From contig CP036279.1 of assembly GCA_007748055.1 (NCBI GenBank), positions 1,612,001 through 1,676,000 of the forward strand: a DNA stretch of 64,000 bases. The letters run 5' to 3'. This stretch comes from Kolteria novifilia. Its GTDB lineage: Bacteria; Planctomycetota; Planctomycetia; Kolteriales; Kolteriaceae. Each line of letters starts with the position of its first letter. Position 1 is the stretch's first letter. Position numbers and translations under genes: made by a program. The notes under the pieces were generated by a model. That model had not been told where the DNA came from. It did not search any database and saw only the letters and a program-made list of their open reading frames with translations. Below, one piece after another: positions 9,901-18,158 of the stretch.

Positions 9901-10633
9901 CCATGATGTTCGACGGCTTGACGTCGCGGTGGATGACGCCGCGCTCGTGGGCGTGGTGCAGGGCCTCGGCGATCTGCTTGCCGAGCGAGGCGATCGACCG
10001 ATAGCGATCGGTCGTGTCGATCGACTTCCACCATGAGGAGGCGAGACTGTTCGCTTGATCGTTGGCGTCGATCGATCGCCGTTCCTGGCTCGCGAGCGCG
10101 GCGAGGGAGTTGCCCTCGATGAGCTGCATCGCGAAGTAGAGCTGCTGGTCCTGCTCGCCGTTGGCGAAGACGGGGACGATGTTGGGGTGATCGAGCATCG
10201 CGGCGGCGCGGGCCTCGGACTCGAACCGTTGACGGTGTGCCTCGGAGGTTTCGATCGGGGCCGAGAGCGTCTTGAGGGCGACGCGGCGCCGCAGCGAGAG
10301 TTGAATCGCCTCGTAGACGATGCCCATTCCCCCCCGGCCAAGTTCACGCACGAGGTGGTAGTCCCCCAAACGCTTGGGGACCTTCAGTCCCTTGAAGGGG
10401 TCGGCGTCGTCGTCGGCCGCGCCCTCGGGAAAGGCTCCCAGCATCGGAAGGAGGTCGCGGAGCACCTCGGCGTGTTCGGGATAGCGGCTGATGAACTCCT
10501 CGAGGGAGGGAGTCCGACCCTTCTCCTGAAGTTCGAGGAACTCGTCGGCGACACGGCCGATGAACGAATCGAGGCCGGAGTCGTCGAAAGGGTCACGGGA
10601 GTCGTCGCGGGGAGGGGGCCCGAGGTCGCTCAT
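6920..10633 (-). CDS. Membrane Ser/Thr protein kinase with C-terminal WD40 propeller
   Basis: 1237 residues. Residues 1-85 form an acidic N-terminal segment seen in planctomycete kinases (EEFISRYPEHAEVLRDLLP). Residues ~90-375 are a Hanks-type kinase domain: glycine loop GRGGMG at 99, catalytic Lys121, HRDVKPSN from 235, DFG at 256-258, and GTLRYMSPEQ. A single membrane helix lies at ~400-425, followed by a coiled region and, from ~500 to ~1190, many WD40 repeats (HSDAITRILCHPKGRLVATA, SKGQHLGPFQHDSEITDISF). The propeller should therefore lie outside the cytoplasm or in the periplasm. The start ATG overlaps the stop of the sigma factor gene (ATGA at 10630-10633), which implies translational coupling. 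By eye the WD40 half is clearly more AT-rich than the kinase half. Confidence 0.9.
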   Translation of the reverse strand: MSDLGPPPRDDSRDPFDDSGLDSFIGRVADEFLELQEKGRTPSLEEFISRYPEHAEVLRDLLPMLGAFPEGAADDDADPFKGLKVPKRLGDYHLVRELGRGGMGIVYEAIQLSLRRRVALKTLSAPIETSEAHRQRFESEARAAAMLDHPNIVPVFANGEQDQQLYFAMQLIEGNSLAALASQERRSIDANDQANSLASSWWKSIDTTDRYRSIASLGKQIAEALHHAHERGVIHRDVKPSNIMVDTKGHPWITDFGLALVRDEATITKTGELVGTLRYMSPEQVVDSRLISHRTDIYSLGATLYELLASRSVIDGDNPKSVLHRILEHEPPPLRTLDPTLPVDLQTIVTKAIQKEAHERYETAADLAADLGRFLNHLPIQAKPLVPIDYVFKWARRNRRVVTTAASLLVTLLVVSVVSLIAVSTAYRREHDARTKLETANLENRRQLSRMYVERSKLGETDDVMSALPWLAAALKLDEGDPQRERMSRIRMGMALRACPKLEQLWKLPERPSRVLLAPNASTALVLYQSGGAELWNTRTARRAAQRQHSDSRFTAAAYTLDGNMIVTGDDRGVVHLRQSSAFSTHTHTFSHSDAITRILCHPKGRLVATASRDASCMLWDMSSKGQHLGPFQHDSEITDISFDPDGSHMLTVSNDKTARVWNINNGTPTTHPLLHSSAVISGLINASATQIVTSTSDCGVRIWNIDSESVVFTDSQLDSPIICFAWSSQGRFIAGVDTQSQMHVWDLHSGMTRSTYNNHSPYTSSHNNNTTLLLCHPSNTILSCSRQVSLRHLPSGNAAISPISRVLDSHAVCSNGILHIVTIDPTLTTRYWSTHVPFPNQQLFPSRKVTASCPIGRTNRQIIALDDNSVHDVDLVRCSTICSFPRSADLTDIRVSTDNSTVALVHGQRNVTVYNIARPTPHIARLQSNEPVVDLQLSNDTIALLGKSGSVEVWSYSGHAPKRSRTLSHPSSTSFLRFNHSGDTLLLGSPRDAVLVDLSTGLQQQVTDRPILQRIPNSVVQGDPGTLLGAKGFESVHFDTLPGLTIRTASAEWTKVLATQGNGSKMITASNDGAVRLYDGRSSVRVAARHPEGARITSATFSQDGSLVASIFSDGYLSINSVYTGERISPSIGDRSPCKCFAFSNDNTQLTLLLKDAHITTRDLSADSRNGSRLLALSASMTGKRVGQKGTLEPVTSGTLRTLRRGSVGADENDQRRQERPTGMFPQEDSNDPKSE

Positions 10634-11280
10634 ACGGCACTCTCCCCCAGACCGAGGTTGCGGGCGGCGCGGCGGAGTCGAAGCAGCGCCCGTCCGTAAC
10701 GCTTGCTCGCGGCGGAGGTGGTCAAGTCGAGCACCTTGGCGGCCTCGGAGTTGGAGAGCCCTTCGACTTGCCGCATGAGAAGGATCTCTTGGTCATCCTC
10801 GGAGAGCTGGGTCAATGCGTCACGAACCTTGGCGATCAACTCTTTGCGCTCCAACTCTTGGCGTGGCTGATCGTTAGCGGCGGGCAGCAAATCCGCGAGT
10901 AAAATGGAGGAATTCTCCGTGATTTCCCCGCGAAGGGTTCGCTTTTCCGCGGAAAGATGCCGACGACGCTGCATGATCAGCCGTTCTTGTGCGTTCTTTC
11001 GCAGCCAGATCAGATAGGGCATGGGCTTGCGGTCGAGAAAGTCCTGCATCCGATGGCATGCGTTCAAGAGCGTTTCCTGCACGACGTCCGATTCGTCGAC
11101 ACGTTTTCTTAGAGCGGGGTCAAATTGGAGCTTCATCACCTGGGTGAGGTAGGAACGGGAACGGTCCATCAGTTTGTTGAGCGCGAGTCGGTCTCCTTCG
11201 CGGACTTGCTGGAGAAGCGATTCGGTTTCTCGTTGAAATTCGGCGGTCAACATTTTCACTTTCGCTGCGGGTTTGAACAT
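10630..11280 (-). CDS. ECF-type RNA polymerase sigma factor
   Basis: About 216 residues. Region 2 is visible as FDPALRKRVDESDVVQETLL (core RNA polymerase binding and -10 recognition), and region 4 as QLSEDDQEILLMRQVEGLSN followed by a helix-turn-helix (SEAAKVLDLTTSAASKRYGR). Both are typical of planctomycete extracytoplasmic-function sigma factors. I place the start at the ATG ending at 11280; the ATG ending at 11253 is an equally good alternative, and the longer open frame reaching to 11523 is low-complexity and unlikely to be coding. The stop overlaps the kinase start by 4 bp, so the sigma factor and kinase should be made together. The likely logic is that the kinase senses a signal and controls this sigma factor; that is inference from the known pairing in this phylum. 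Confidence 0.88.
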   Translation of the reverse strand: MFKPAAKVKMLTAEFQRETESLLQQVREGDRLALNKLMDRSRSYLTQVMKLQFDPALRKRVDESDVVQETLLNACHRMQDFLDRKPMPYLIWLRKNAQERLIMQRRRHLSAEKRTLRGEITENSSILLADLLPAANDQPRQELERKELIAKVRDALTQLSEDDQEILLMRQVEGLSNSEAAKVLDLTTSAASKRYGRALLRLRRAARNLGLGESAV

Positions 11281-11884
11281 GACGTTCGGACAAGCGTCCG
11301 TGCGGACTCCGTCGGTCGGGTGGCGATTTCGAGAACGCGTTGGGGACTGGAGTCGCTGGTTCGCGGAGATGCGAATGAAGTTCGATCGCTCGATCCGGCG
11401 CCACGCGGTCGCGGATCTCCGAAGAGGAGCTTCGTGTGTGGTGAGGAACACATCACGAGAACACTCCGTCGAGAAAGAGGTTCTTGTCGAAAGACGCTTG
11501 CCGGGCCGTGTCGACCCGCCCATTGATCTCTTTGCTATCGGCGACGCGCACCCGCGTCGGTCGTGGTGCGTGGAGAGACGATGGCGAATGGGCCAGACGA
11601 CGAGAACTGACCTCGACCACCTGCGAGATGGTCATCATCGTCTCACATCAGCGCCAAACGATCGGTCGGGCACCTGATTAGCTAAGGCTGGACAGAATTC
11701 TGGTGTTTCCGAGGTCCATCCGCAAGTCTATTCACTGCAAGAAGTGGAATTTCACAACCAGTTCATGGGAAGGGGAGTCGTCCGCGACGTGATCTAGTCG
11801 GTATCGAACGGAGTGTTGCGATGGTCCATCGCTTGACTTGGCGTGATGGTGATTCGTCGACCTGGGGGGGCAGGATTGTTTGTC
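11281..11884. other. Non-coding stretch upstream of the sigma-kinase operon
   Basis: About 600 bp between the start of the leftward sigma factor gene and the end of the leftward hydrolase gene. I see no convincing gene here: open frames are short, Arg-rich and lack homology-like features. It must hold the promoter of the sigma-kinase operon and possibly the terminator of the hydrolase gene, but I could not identify either with confidence. Confidence 0.5.
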
Positions 11885-13810
11885 TTACAACCCTTTGACC
11901 TTGAGGTTCGCGAGGGCCTGCTCCAAACGGGTCTGTTCGACCTTGTTCTCTGGAAGTGGGACATTGTCGAAGGCGGGGAGCAGGTGTCTCCAGACGAGAT
12001 CGAGTTGGCCCTGCATGTTGTTCGTCTTCGCGGTCATCACGATGACCGCTTCCTGGTTTGGCAGGACGATACAGAACTGACCATCCCTCCCATCGCCCCG
12101 GTAGGCATCGTGACGGCACCGCCAAAACTGAAAGCCGTACCCTTGTCGCCAATCGGGGTTTCTGCCGCTTGGGGCATCGGCGTTTTCGATCTGCTTGCTG
12201 GTCGCCTGCGCGATCCAGTCGCTTGGGATGAGTTGCTTGCCGTCCCACGTTCCCTCTTGCAGGTAGAGTTGACCGAACTTCGCAATGTCCTCGGTGCGAA
12301 GGTACAGGCCGTAGCCGCCGATCGAGACGCCCTGGGGGCTCGACCTCCAAACGGGCTTGGCGATGCCGAGGGGAGCAAAGAGTCTCGGTTGCAGATAGTC
12401 GAGTAGGGTCTCGCCGGTCACTTGCTGGACGATCGCCGACTGCATGTAGGTCGCGGGTGTGTTGTAGAGGAAGCGGGAACCGGGCCGATAGGGAACGTTC
12501 GCGGCGAGAAACTTCTGGGTCCAAACATCGTCGGGCGCGAGTCGGGGTAGGGGATCTTGTCCGGTCGCCATCGTCAGCAGGTCGCGAACGCGCATCGCCT
12601 TGAGATTCGCCGAGGGTTGCGAAGGGGCCTTCGTGGGAAAGAACTTGAGGACGGGATCGTCGATACGCAGCTTCCCTTCGGCGATCGCGAGTCCAATGCC
12701 CGTAGAGGTGAAGCTCTTACTTAGCGACCAGAGGATGTGCGGTTTCGACGCCGACTCGGGGCTCCACCAGCCTTCGGCAATGACGTGACCGTGGCGGACG
12801 AGCATGAAGCTGTGCATCGTGTCGATCGTCTCGTCGGCTTCTCGAACGAAGGCTCGAATGCTTGCCGAGTCGACTCCCTGCGACTCCGGTGTGCTTCGCG
12901 GCAGGTCGCGGGAGGCGGTCGTTGGCCGGAGATGTTCTTGGAGGAACTCGAGCATCAGCTCCCGTCGGGGGCCGCTGGTGAATTCCTTGCCGCCGTGTCC
13001 GGAGCCCTTGAGGACGCGCAGCTCGAGCGGTAGGTTCGCGTCGCGGTAGACCTGCTGGATCCGCTCGGACTGATCGAGCAGGACGGTCTTGTCCTTGTCG
13101 CCGTGGAGGACGAGAAAGGGGGGATCGTCGGGGGTGACGTGAAATGCGGGGGATGCTTGTTTGGCCAACGCCACTCTCTTGTCGGCACCTCCACCGAGAA
13201 GCCGATGGACGACGGAGCCCTCCTTGTTGGCGCGATGAGGCTGCGTCTTGGAGCGCAGGACGAAATCGGTCGCTCCGTAGAGATCGATGACGGCATCGAC
13301 ACGCGACGACTGATCGAGATTGCCGCCGACCTCGCCCTCGAGTTCCTCGACCTCGCCCGAGGTTCCCATCAGGGCCGCGAGATGGCCGCCGGCACTCGAA
13401 CCGGCGACCGCCATCGGTTCGGTTCGATAGCCGTACCTGTCCGCGTTGGCCCTTAGCCAGCGCACCGCGGCCTTGCAGTCGTGGATCTGGGCGGGAAAGG
13501 TCGCTTTGTCGGTCAGCCGATAGGAAATGCTCGCCACGGCGTACCCATGATCGGTGAGCCAAGTGACGGGGCACTTGGCCTTGCTGCCAGCCCGCCAGCC
13601 ACCTCCATGAATCCAGACGACCAGCGGTGGGTGCTTGGTGTCGGGGAGGTAGAGGTCGAGTTTCAGGCTGTGGCCGTCGACGTTGGCGAACTCGATGTCC
13701 TTGTGAACACCGGCTGGTTCGGCCGATCGGGCCACGCTTGGGATCGCGATCGCGATACCAAGAAGGAGAAGGCCGTGAACCCAACGGTTGGAGCGAGCAA
13801 CTGGTGTCAT
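11885..13810 (-). CDS. Secreted alpha/beta-hydrolase (esterase) fused to beta-lactamase-fold serine hydrolase
   Basis: 641 residues with a signal peptide (hydrophobic core LLLLGIAIAIPSVARSA). Domain 1 (~30-290) is a BD-FAE/carboxylesterase-like alpha/beta-hydrolase: oxyanion motif HGGG at 68-71, nucleophile Ser139 in GSSAGG, acid in LVLHGDKD (~238-240), and His272 in GSGHGG. Domain 2 (~300-620) is a class C beta-lactamase/DD-peptidase-fold hydrolase with the S-x-x-K motif (SLSK, 362-365) and a YNT motif near 430. Both active sites look intact. I chose the start at 13810 because it gives a proper signal peptide and is preceded by an AGGG site; an upstream in-frame ATG only adds Arg-rich sequence. 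Likely roles are polysaccharide de-esterification plus another ester or amide cleavage; substrates are unknown. Confidence 0.85.
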   Translation of the reverse strand: MTPVARSNRWVHGLLLLGIAIAIPSVARSAEPAGVHKDIEFANVDGHSLKLDLYLPDTKHPPLVVWIHGGGWRAGSKAKCPVTWLTDHGYAVASISYRLTDKATFPAQIHDCKAAVRWLRANADRYGYRTEPMAVAGSSAGGHLAALMGTSGEVEELEGEVGGNLDQSSRVDAVIDLYGATDFVLRSKTQPHRANKEGSVVHRLLGGGADKRVALAKQASPAFHVTPDDPPFLVLHGDKDKTVLLDQSERIQQVYRDANLPLELRVLKGSGHGGKEFTSGPRRELMLEFLQEHLRPTTASRDLPRSTPESQGVDSASIRAFVREADETIDTMHSFMLVRHGHVIAEGWWSPESASKPHILWSLSKSFTSTGIGLAIAEGKLRIDDPVLKFFPTKAPSQPSANLKAMRVRDLLTMATGQDPLPRLAPDDVWTQKFLAANVPYRPGSRFLYNTPATYMQSAIVQQVTGETLLDYLQPRLFAPLGIAKPVWRSSPQGVSIGGYGLYLRTEDIAKFGQLYLQEGTWDGKQLIPSDWIAQATSKQIENADAPSGRNPDWRQGYGFQFWRCRHDAYRGDGRDGQFCIVLPNQEAVIVMTAKTNNMQGQLDLVWRHLLPAFDNVPLPENKVEQTRLEQALANLKVKGL

Positions 13811-14063
13811 GGTTTCCCTGTCGGAGAGTGGAGACTGTTCGCCCTCACCGGGTCGCGGAGAGGAAAGACTACGGGTTCGGTTTCTCGATCGCGTTGACCG
13901 TTGAGCATAGGGAGAAGGCCGTGTCCCAAGATACCTCTTGAGACGGCGAAGGGAAGACCGAAGTCCACGTCTTGTCGCCTTGGGTCGTTTGGGTGACCGT
14001 TGGTCGCTCAGCGCGACACCCAAGATGGACATGGCGACGACTCCATTGAGGGAGGCTCGTGCC

Positions 14064-14168
14064 CTGGTCCATCTAGGTTTCAGGGGGCCACTAGCTGCTT
14101 GTTGGCCAGGGCCAAAGGGCTAGCGTTGCACCAACACGAACACCAACACCAAGTTGGAACAGAGCGCT
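14064..14168. repeat. Intergenic repeat, copy 1
   Basis: A ~105-bp sequence that recurs, diverged, at 15537-15636. Shared blocks include CTGGTCCATC at the left end, GGGGGCCACT, GCCAAAGGG and GTTGGAACAGAGC at the right end. This copy has an extra 6-bp CACCAA unit in its CACCAACAC run. Its central inverted repeat (GGCCACTAGCTG ... TGGCCAGGGCC) is weaker than in copy 2. It sits in the 3' flank of the DUF1552 gene and overlaps its stop by 2 bp. Confidence 0.75.
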
Positions 14169-15435
14169 AGCTCGACAAACCTCGGAGGGTTCCCTTTCCG
14201 CTGGAGAAGGTGTCGTTCTCGAGTTCGAGGTGCTGAAGGAAGGAGATGAAGAGATTCGCCAGCGGTGGCGCGGAGTCGGCGGCGAAGGCGAGGTGTTGGC
14301 CGTGGTCGAAGCGGCCGCCGGCGACGACAATCGGCAGATTGCTGTTATTGTGACTCGAGGCGTTGCCGAGACTCGATCCCAGGAGAATGGCGGTTTGGTC
14401 GAGCACGGAGTGTTCCCCTTCCTGGATGTCGGCAAGCCGCTTGAGAAACTCACCGAAGAGCCGCATCTCCTCCTTCTCGATGATCGCCAGTTGCTCGATC
14501 TTTTCCGGGGACTTGCCGTGATGGCTGAGGTTGTGCCAGCCGTCATCGACTCCCTTGAGATCGACCACCTCGTTGCCGCCCGGTCCCTTGAGCGTGATCA
14601 GCCGCGTCGAGTCGGTCTGAAGCGCGAGCGCCATCAGGTCGAGAAAGAGTTTCATGCGGCCGGAGAAGTTGGCTCGATCGTCGATGTCGGTCGGAGGCTT
14701 TTCGTTGACGGTGGGTTTAGGACGGTGGACCCACTCCTCGGCGCGCGTCATCCGTTGTTCGAGTTCGCGGACGCTCGTGAAGTATTGGTCGAGCGTCTGG
14801 CGATCGCGGCGACTCGATCGCCGTTTGATGTCGCCGACCTGCGTGCCGACCAGGTCGAGGATGCTTTGCCCGCTCTTGATACGCCGAAGTTGCTCGGTCT
14901 TTTCCGAGGGAGTTCCCTCGAGAAAGAGTTGCTTGAAGACGCGCGACGGTCTTCCTTCCGACGGGATCAACACCCCCGAACGCGTGTAGGAGATCCCGCC
15001 GTTGCCGGCCGAGAGGGAGAGGAACGGGAAACGCGTCTTGTGTCCGATCCGCTCCGCGGCGAACTGGTCCAGAGAAATCGTGTTGCGAAAACTTGGTTGG
15101 CCCGGATGGGCGGCTCCAGTGAGGAAGCTCTTTTCCGCGGCATGGCCGCCGTCGACCATCGGGTGCATCAACCCCGAGATGACCGATACCTGGTCGCGCA
15201 CCTGTTGCAGCGGCTCGAGGTAGGGCGTGGCGTCGTAGTCTCTTCCGGCCGTGGTGGGCACGAGGTAGGGCGTGTGTATGCCGAGCGGAGCACAGATCGC
15301 GACCATCCGCCTGGGTTGCGCTTGGTTGGTCGCGGCTCGGGTGGTTTGCCGGGCGGTCGCTTCAAGAATGGGAAGTCCAAGGGCGACCCCCGAAGCACGG
15401 AGGAACGATCGACGATCGAGTGTTGAACGTGGCAT
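14167..15435 (-). CDS. DUF1552 protein with twin-arginine signal
   Basis: About 422 residues. The N-terminus carries a twin-arginine export signal (DRRSFLRASGVALGLPILE), so the protein is probably exported folded, perhaps with a cofactor. Downstream motifs (MVAICAPLGIHTPYLVP, HAAEKSFLTGAAHP, LDQYFTSVRELEQRM) match the planctomycete DUF1552 family, whose fold resembles sulfatases and other alkaline-phosphatase-like enzymes. I chose the ATG at 15433-15435 because it places the RR motif within the first ten residues; the upstream in-frame ATG at 15471 would add an unlikely 12-residue extension. DUF1552 genes almost always accompany DUF1592 cytochrome genes, and here the partner lies just upstream on the same strand, 350 bp away. 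The reaction is unknown. Confidence 0.9.
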   Translation of the reverse strand: MPRSTLDRRSFLRASGVALGLPILEATARQTTRAATNQAQPRRMVAICAPLGIHTPYLVPTTAGRDYDATPYLEPLQQVRDQVSVISGLMHPMVDGGHAAEKSFLTGAAHPGQPSFRNTISLDQFAAERIGHKTRFPFLSLSAGNGGISYTRSGVLIPSEGRPSRVFKQLFLEGTPSEKTEQLRRIKSGQSILDLVGTQVGDIKRRSSRRDRQTLDQYFTSVRELEQRMTRAEEWVHRPKPTVNEKPPTDIDDRANFSGRMKLFLDLMALALQTDSTRLITLKGPGGNEVVDLKGVDDGWHNLSHHGKSPEKIEQLAIIEKEEMRLFGEFLKRLADIQEGEHSVLDQTAILLGSSLGNASSHNNSNLPIVVAGGRFDHGQHLAFAADSAPPLANLFISFLQHLELENDTFSSGKGTLRGLSS

Positions 15436-15536
15436 GGCCTGGAGTCCGAGTCGGGGTGAGTAACCTGTCAATGTTCCAATGGCGATTCCGCCAACATACG
15501 TTGCGCCGCAGCTTCGGTGAGTCGTTGCCTAGTGAA

Positions 15537-15636
15537 CTGGTCCATCGGAGTTTTGGGGGGCCACTGGCTGCTTGTCAGCCAGTGCCAAAGGGTTGGAATT
15601 GCACAAACACCAACACCACGTTGGAACAGAGCACTT
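15537..15636. repeat. Intergenic repeat, copy 2, with hairpin
   Basis: Second copy of the repeat at 14064-14168. Its core is a near-perfect hairpin: CACTGGCTG, loop CTTGT, CAGCCAGTG. It lies between the DUF1592 gene and the DUF1552 gene, so both intergenic spaces around DUF1552 carry a copy. A role as mRNA processing or stabilising element, transcription terminator or dispersed repeat is possible; there is no T-run typical of an intrinsic terminator. Confidence 0.75.
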
Positions 15637-15785
15637 GTGTCCTTATTGGTAAGTTCATGGCCTAAGAGACTCTTGGGTGCCATGCCCACGCTGGCCGTGC
15701 GCATGCCGGAAATGCCTGTCATTGGGCAAACTCCTGCACGATTTGAGGCCCGAGATTTCATGTGACGAACTTGCCAAACAGGAAA

Positions 15786-18158
15786 CTAGGGCCGCCGAAA
15801 GAGCTCGCTGTCGACCACCGCGTGAATCATCGAGCGGAGTCCGAAGTTGCTCGAACGCGCCGCGCGAACGACCGCGTCGACCAAGTCCCTGTCGCCGCGC
15901 GTGATCGGTCGACCGCAGCCATAGACGAGTAGCTTTTGGGCGATGGCGCGGGCGATCGTTTCCGGGTCGTCGGCGAGTCGTTCGCGGAACTCGACAAAGT
16001 TCGCGAACGTCCGCCCATCGGCTAATTCACCGCTAGAGACCACCGGCGGACCGACGAAGTAACGCGTTCGGCCAACGCGCCGCTTCCGGTCTCCTTCGAG
16101 TGAACGGTAGGCGTCGCGATGCCCTCCGATGACGTCGAACTCCTCCAACGCGAAACCCGGCGGGTCGATGCGGGTGTGGCAACGGTTACATGCCCCGTTC
16201 TCGCGGTGGAGCGCCAACTGCTCGCGGATGGAGGTGGCCCCTCGGATATCGGGTTCGACCGCGGGGACGCCGGGTGGCGGCGGTGGCGCGGGTTGCCCGA
16301 GTAGCCGATCCAACACCCAGACGCCTCGCAGCACGGGCGAGGTGGTTGTCCCGTTGGCGGTGACTTTCAAAATGCTCGCTTGGGTTAGCAACCCGCCGCG
16401 AACGCTGTCCGAGGGAAGCGGAACAACGCGAAACTCCTCATGGCCGCGGACGCCGGGAATGCCGTAGTGCGTCGCGAGTCGTTGGTTGAGGATCGTGAAG
16501 TCGGCATCGGCGAAGTTCAGAACGCTCAAGTCTTCCTCGAGAAGATGGCGGAAGAAGCGACGCGTCTCGGCCAGCATCGAACGCAGGAGCAGGTCGTCGA
16601 ACTCCGGGTAGAGCTTCTTGTCCGGTGTCGTGAACTCAATCTCGCGCAGGTCGAGCCATTGACCGGTGAAGTGGTCGACGAAGCGTTCAATCTTCGGATC
16701 GCTTATCATCCGTTCCACTTGTTCGTGGAGAATCTTGGAGTCGCCGAGCTTGCCCTCGGCCGCCAGCCGCGTCAGTTCCTCGTCGGGCATCGAGGACCAA
16801 AGGAAATAGGAGAGTCGCGATGCCAGCGTGTAGTCATCCACGCGCTCCTCTTGGTTGAGCAGGAGGAAGTGGGGCGAGCAGAGTATCGCGGTGACGCCGG
16901 TGCGCGCGGCTTGCTCGAAGGTGTCGCCGTCGTCGAGTCGGGCCTGGGCCAGTTCGATGAACTGGTCGATCAGCGCGTCGTCGACCGGCCGGCGAAAGGC
17001 GCGGGGAGCGAAATCGCGGAGGAGCCGCTGGAGATCGGCGCGCGGCTCGGTCGAGTCGATGAAGTGTTCCTTCACCCCGCGACGATGACGCAGGTAGAAC
17101 GGCCGGCCCTCCTTGAGCGTCAACGACTTCGAATCGCCGAAGAGTCGAGCCTGGGACTCGGCGGGAAAGCTCTGGTCGAGTGGTCCGTGGGTCTCCGCCC
17201 AAGCGATGGCGACGCCCGGCCGTGGCTCATCCTTGTCACGCCAGGTCACGTGTTCGGGGTAGATCCAGGGGAGAATGTGGAGGGCATGCCCCGCTTCCAG
17301 ACGCGTGGTGAACTCGATCACGCGTGGCTCCTTCGGCGTGCCGGTCACGTCGAACATCCCCTCGAAGGTCCGCTCTCCCGGCCCGAAGAGGGGGCCGGTG
17401 AAGACGCCAACGCTCAGGGTTCGATCGCCCGGGTCGTGGGGCCAGACGGCGACGCGGCAATGGTAGGTGCCGCCTTCGATGGGATGGGCCGCGTCGACAC
17501 GGGCGGGAGGCCAACCCGGCGTGAAGTCGACGAACGCGCCGTGGGACTCGATGACGCCGCCTTTCTTCCCTTTGACCGAGCCGATGTTCTCTTTCGACTC
17601 CATCAAGACGGCGCGCCGCGTGCTTGGGGGGAGCGGCTTGATCCTGCGGATGGTGTGTTCGAAGGCGACATTGGCCGCTTCGAGATAGCGCTCCATCAGG
17701 ATCGAGGAGATTCCCAAACCACTGGCGACGTTGTCGAACCCCTGAACCTCACCATCCTCGGGAAGCAGCGGCGCCAGCGGAACGTCGATCCCGAGAAGAT
17801 CGTGGAGCGTGTGTTCATACTCGACGCGGTTGAGCCGACGCGTCGCCGCCGGCGGTGATTGGGCCTTGGCCAACTTCGCGTTGATCCAAGAGAGGAACCG
17901 TCTGGTTTGCTCAGGGTCGGGAGAGGCCTCGCCCTCCGGCGGCATGTCGCCCGACTCGATCATGTCCGCGACGAGGGTCCAGGTTTCCGCGGTCGTCGCA
18001 TCGGGGGAAGTGAGGTGATCGAGCCGAAGCTCCCCCTCCTCGAGTCGTTGGCCATGGCACTTGACGCAGTGCTGCCGCAGAAACCCGCCGACGTCCTGGG
18101 CGACCGCGAGGTTCGCGGTGGCGAGGATCCAGATCGAACAACGTAGAAGATGCTTCAT
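15786..18158 (-). CDS. DUF1592 planctomycete cytochrome C-type protein
   Basis: About 790 residues with a signal peptide (LLRCSIWILATANLAVAQ). Domains in order: a planctomycete cytochrome C module with a haem-binding CVKCH motif at ~33-37; DUF1587 (LNRVEYEHTLHDLLGID); a carbohydrate-binding-like insert; DUF1595 (FAPRAFRRPVDDALID); DUF1592 (LASRLSYFLWSSMPDEEL); DUF1588 with a second CNRCH motif (GACNRCHTRIDPPGF); and DUF1585 at the C-terminus (KLLVYGCGRPITRGDRD). This is the full standard architecture. I chose the ATG at 18156-18158 because it directly precedes the signal peptide. It pairs with the downstream DUF1552 gene. The family is thought to act in periplasmic redox chemistry on unknown substrates. 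Confidence 0.92.
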   Translation of the reverse strand: MKHLLRCSIWILATANLAVAQDVGGFLRQHCVKCHGQRLEEGELRLDHLTSPDATTAETWTLVADMIESGDMPPEGEASPDPEQTRRFLSWINAKLAKAQSPPAATRRLNRVEYEHTLHDLLGIDVPLAPLLPEDGEVQGFDNVASGLGISSILMERYLEAANVAFEHTIRRIKPLPPSTRRAVLMESKENIGSVKGKKGGVIESHGAFVDFTPGWPPARVDAAHPIEGGTYHCRVAVWPHDPGDRTLSVGVFTGPLFGPGERTFEGMFDVTGTPKEPRVIEFTTRLEAGHALHILPWIYPEHVTWRDKDEPRPGVAIAWAETHGPLDQSFPAESQARLFGDSKSLTLKEGRPFYLRHRRGVKEHFIDSTEPRADLQRLLRDFAPRAFRRPVDDALIDQFIELAQARLDDGDTFEQAARTGVTAILCSPHFLLLNQEERVDDYTLASRLSYFLWSSMPDEELTRLAAEGKLGDSKILHEQVERMISDPKIERFVDHFTGQWLDLREIEFTTPDKKLYPEFDDLLLRSMLAETRRFFRHLLEEDLSVLNFADADFTILNQRLATHYGIPGVRGHEEFRVVPLPSDSVRGGLLTQASILKVTANGTTTSPVLRGVWVLDRLLGQPAPPPPPGVPAVEPDIRGATSIREQLALHRENGACNRCHTRIDPPGFALEEFDVIGGHRDAYRSLEGDRKRRVGRTRYFVGPPVVSSGELADGRTFANFVEFRERLADDPETIARAIAQKLLVYGCGRPITRGDRDLVDAVVRAARSSNFGLRSMIHAVVDSELFRRP

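Noticed and set aside
14230-15426. A 398-codon rightward open frame antisense to the DUF1552 gene
   Set aside because: It is a mirror of the high-GC codon pattern of the real gene; no motif, no ribosome site, and composition (Arg/Gly/Val-rich) is typical of antisense frames.
16440-17858. A 472-codon rightward open frame antisense to the DUF1592 gene
   Set aside because: Same reason: the other strand encodes a full DUF1592 protein with haem motifs; this one has no recognisable domain.
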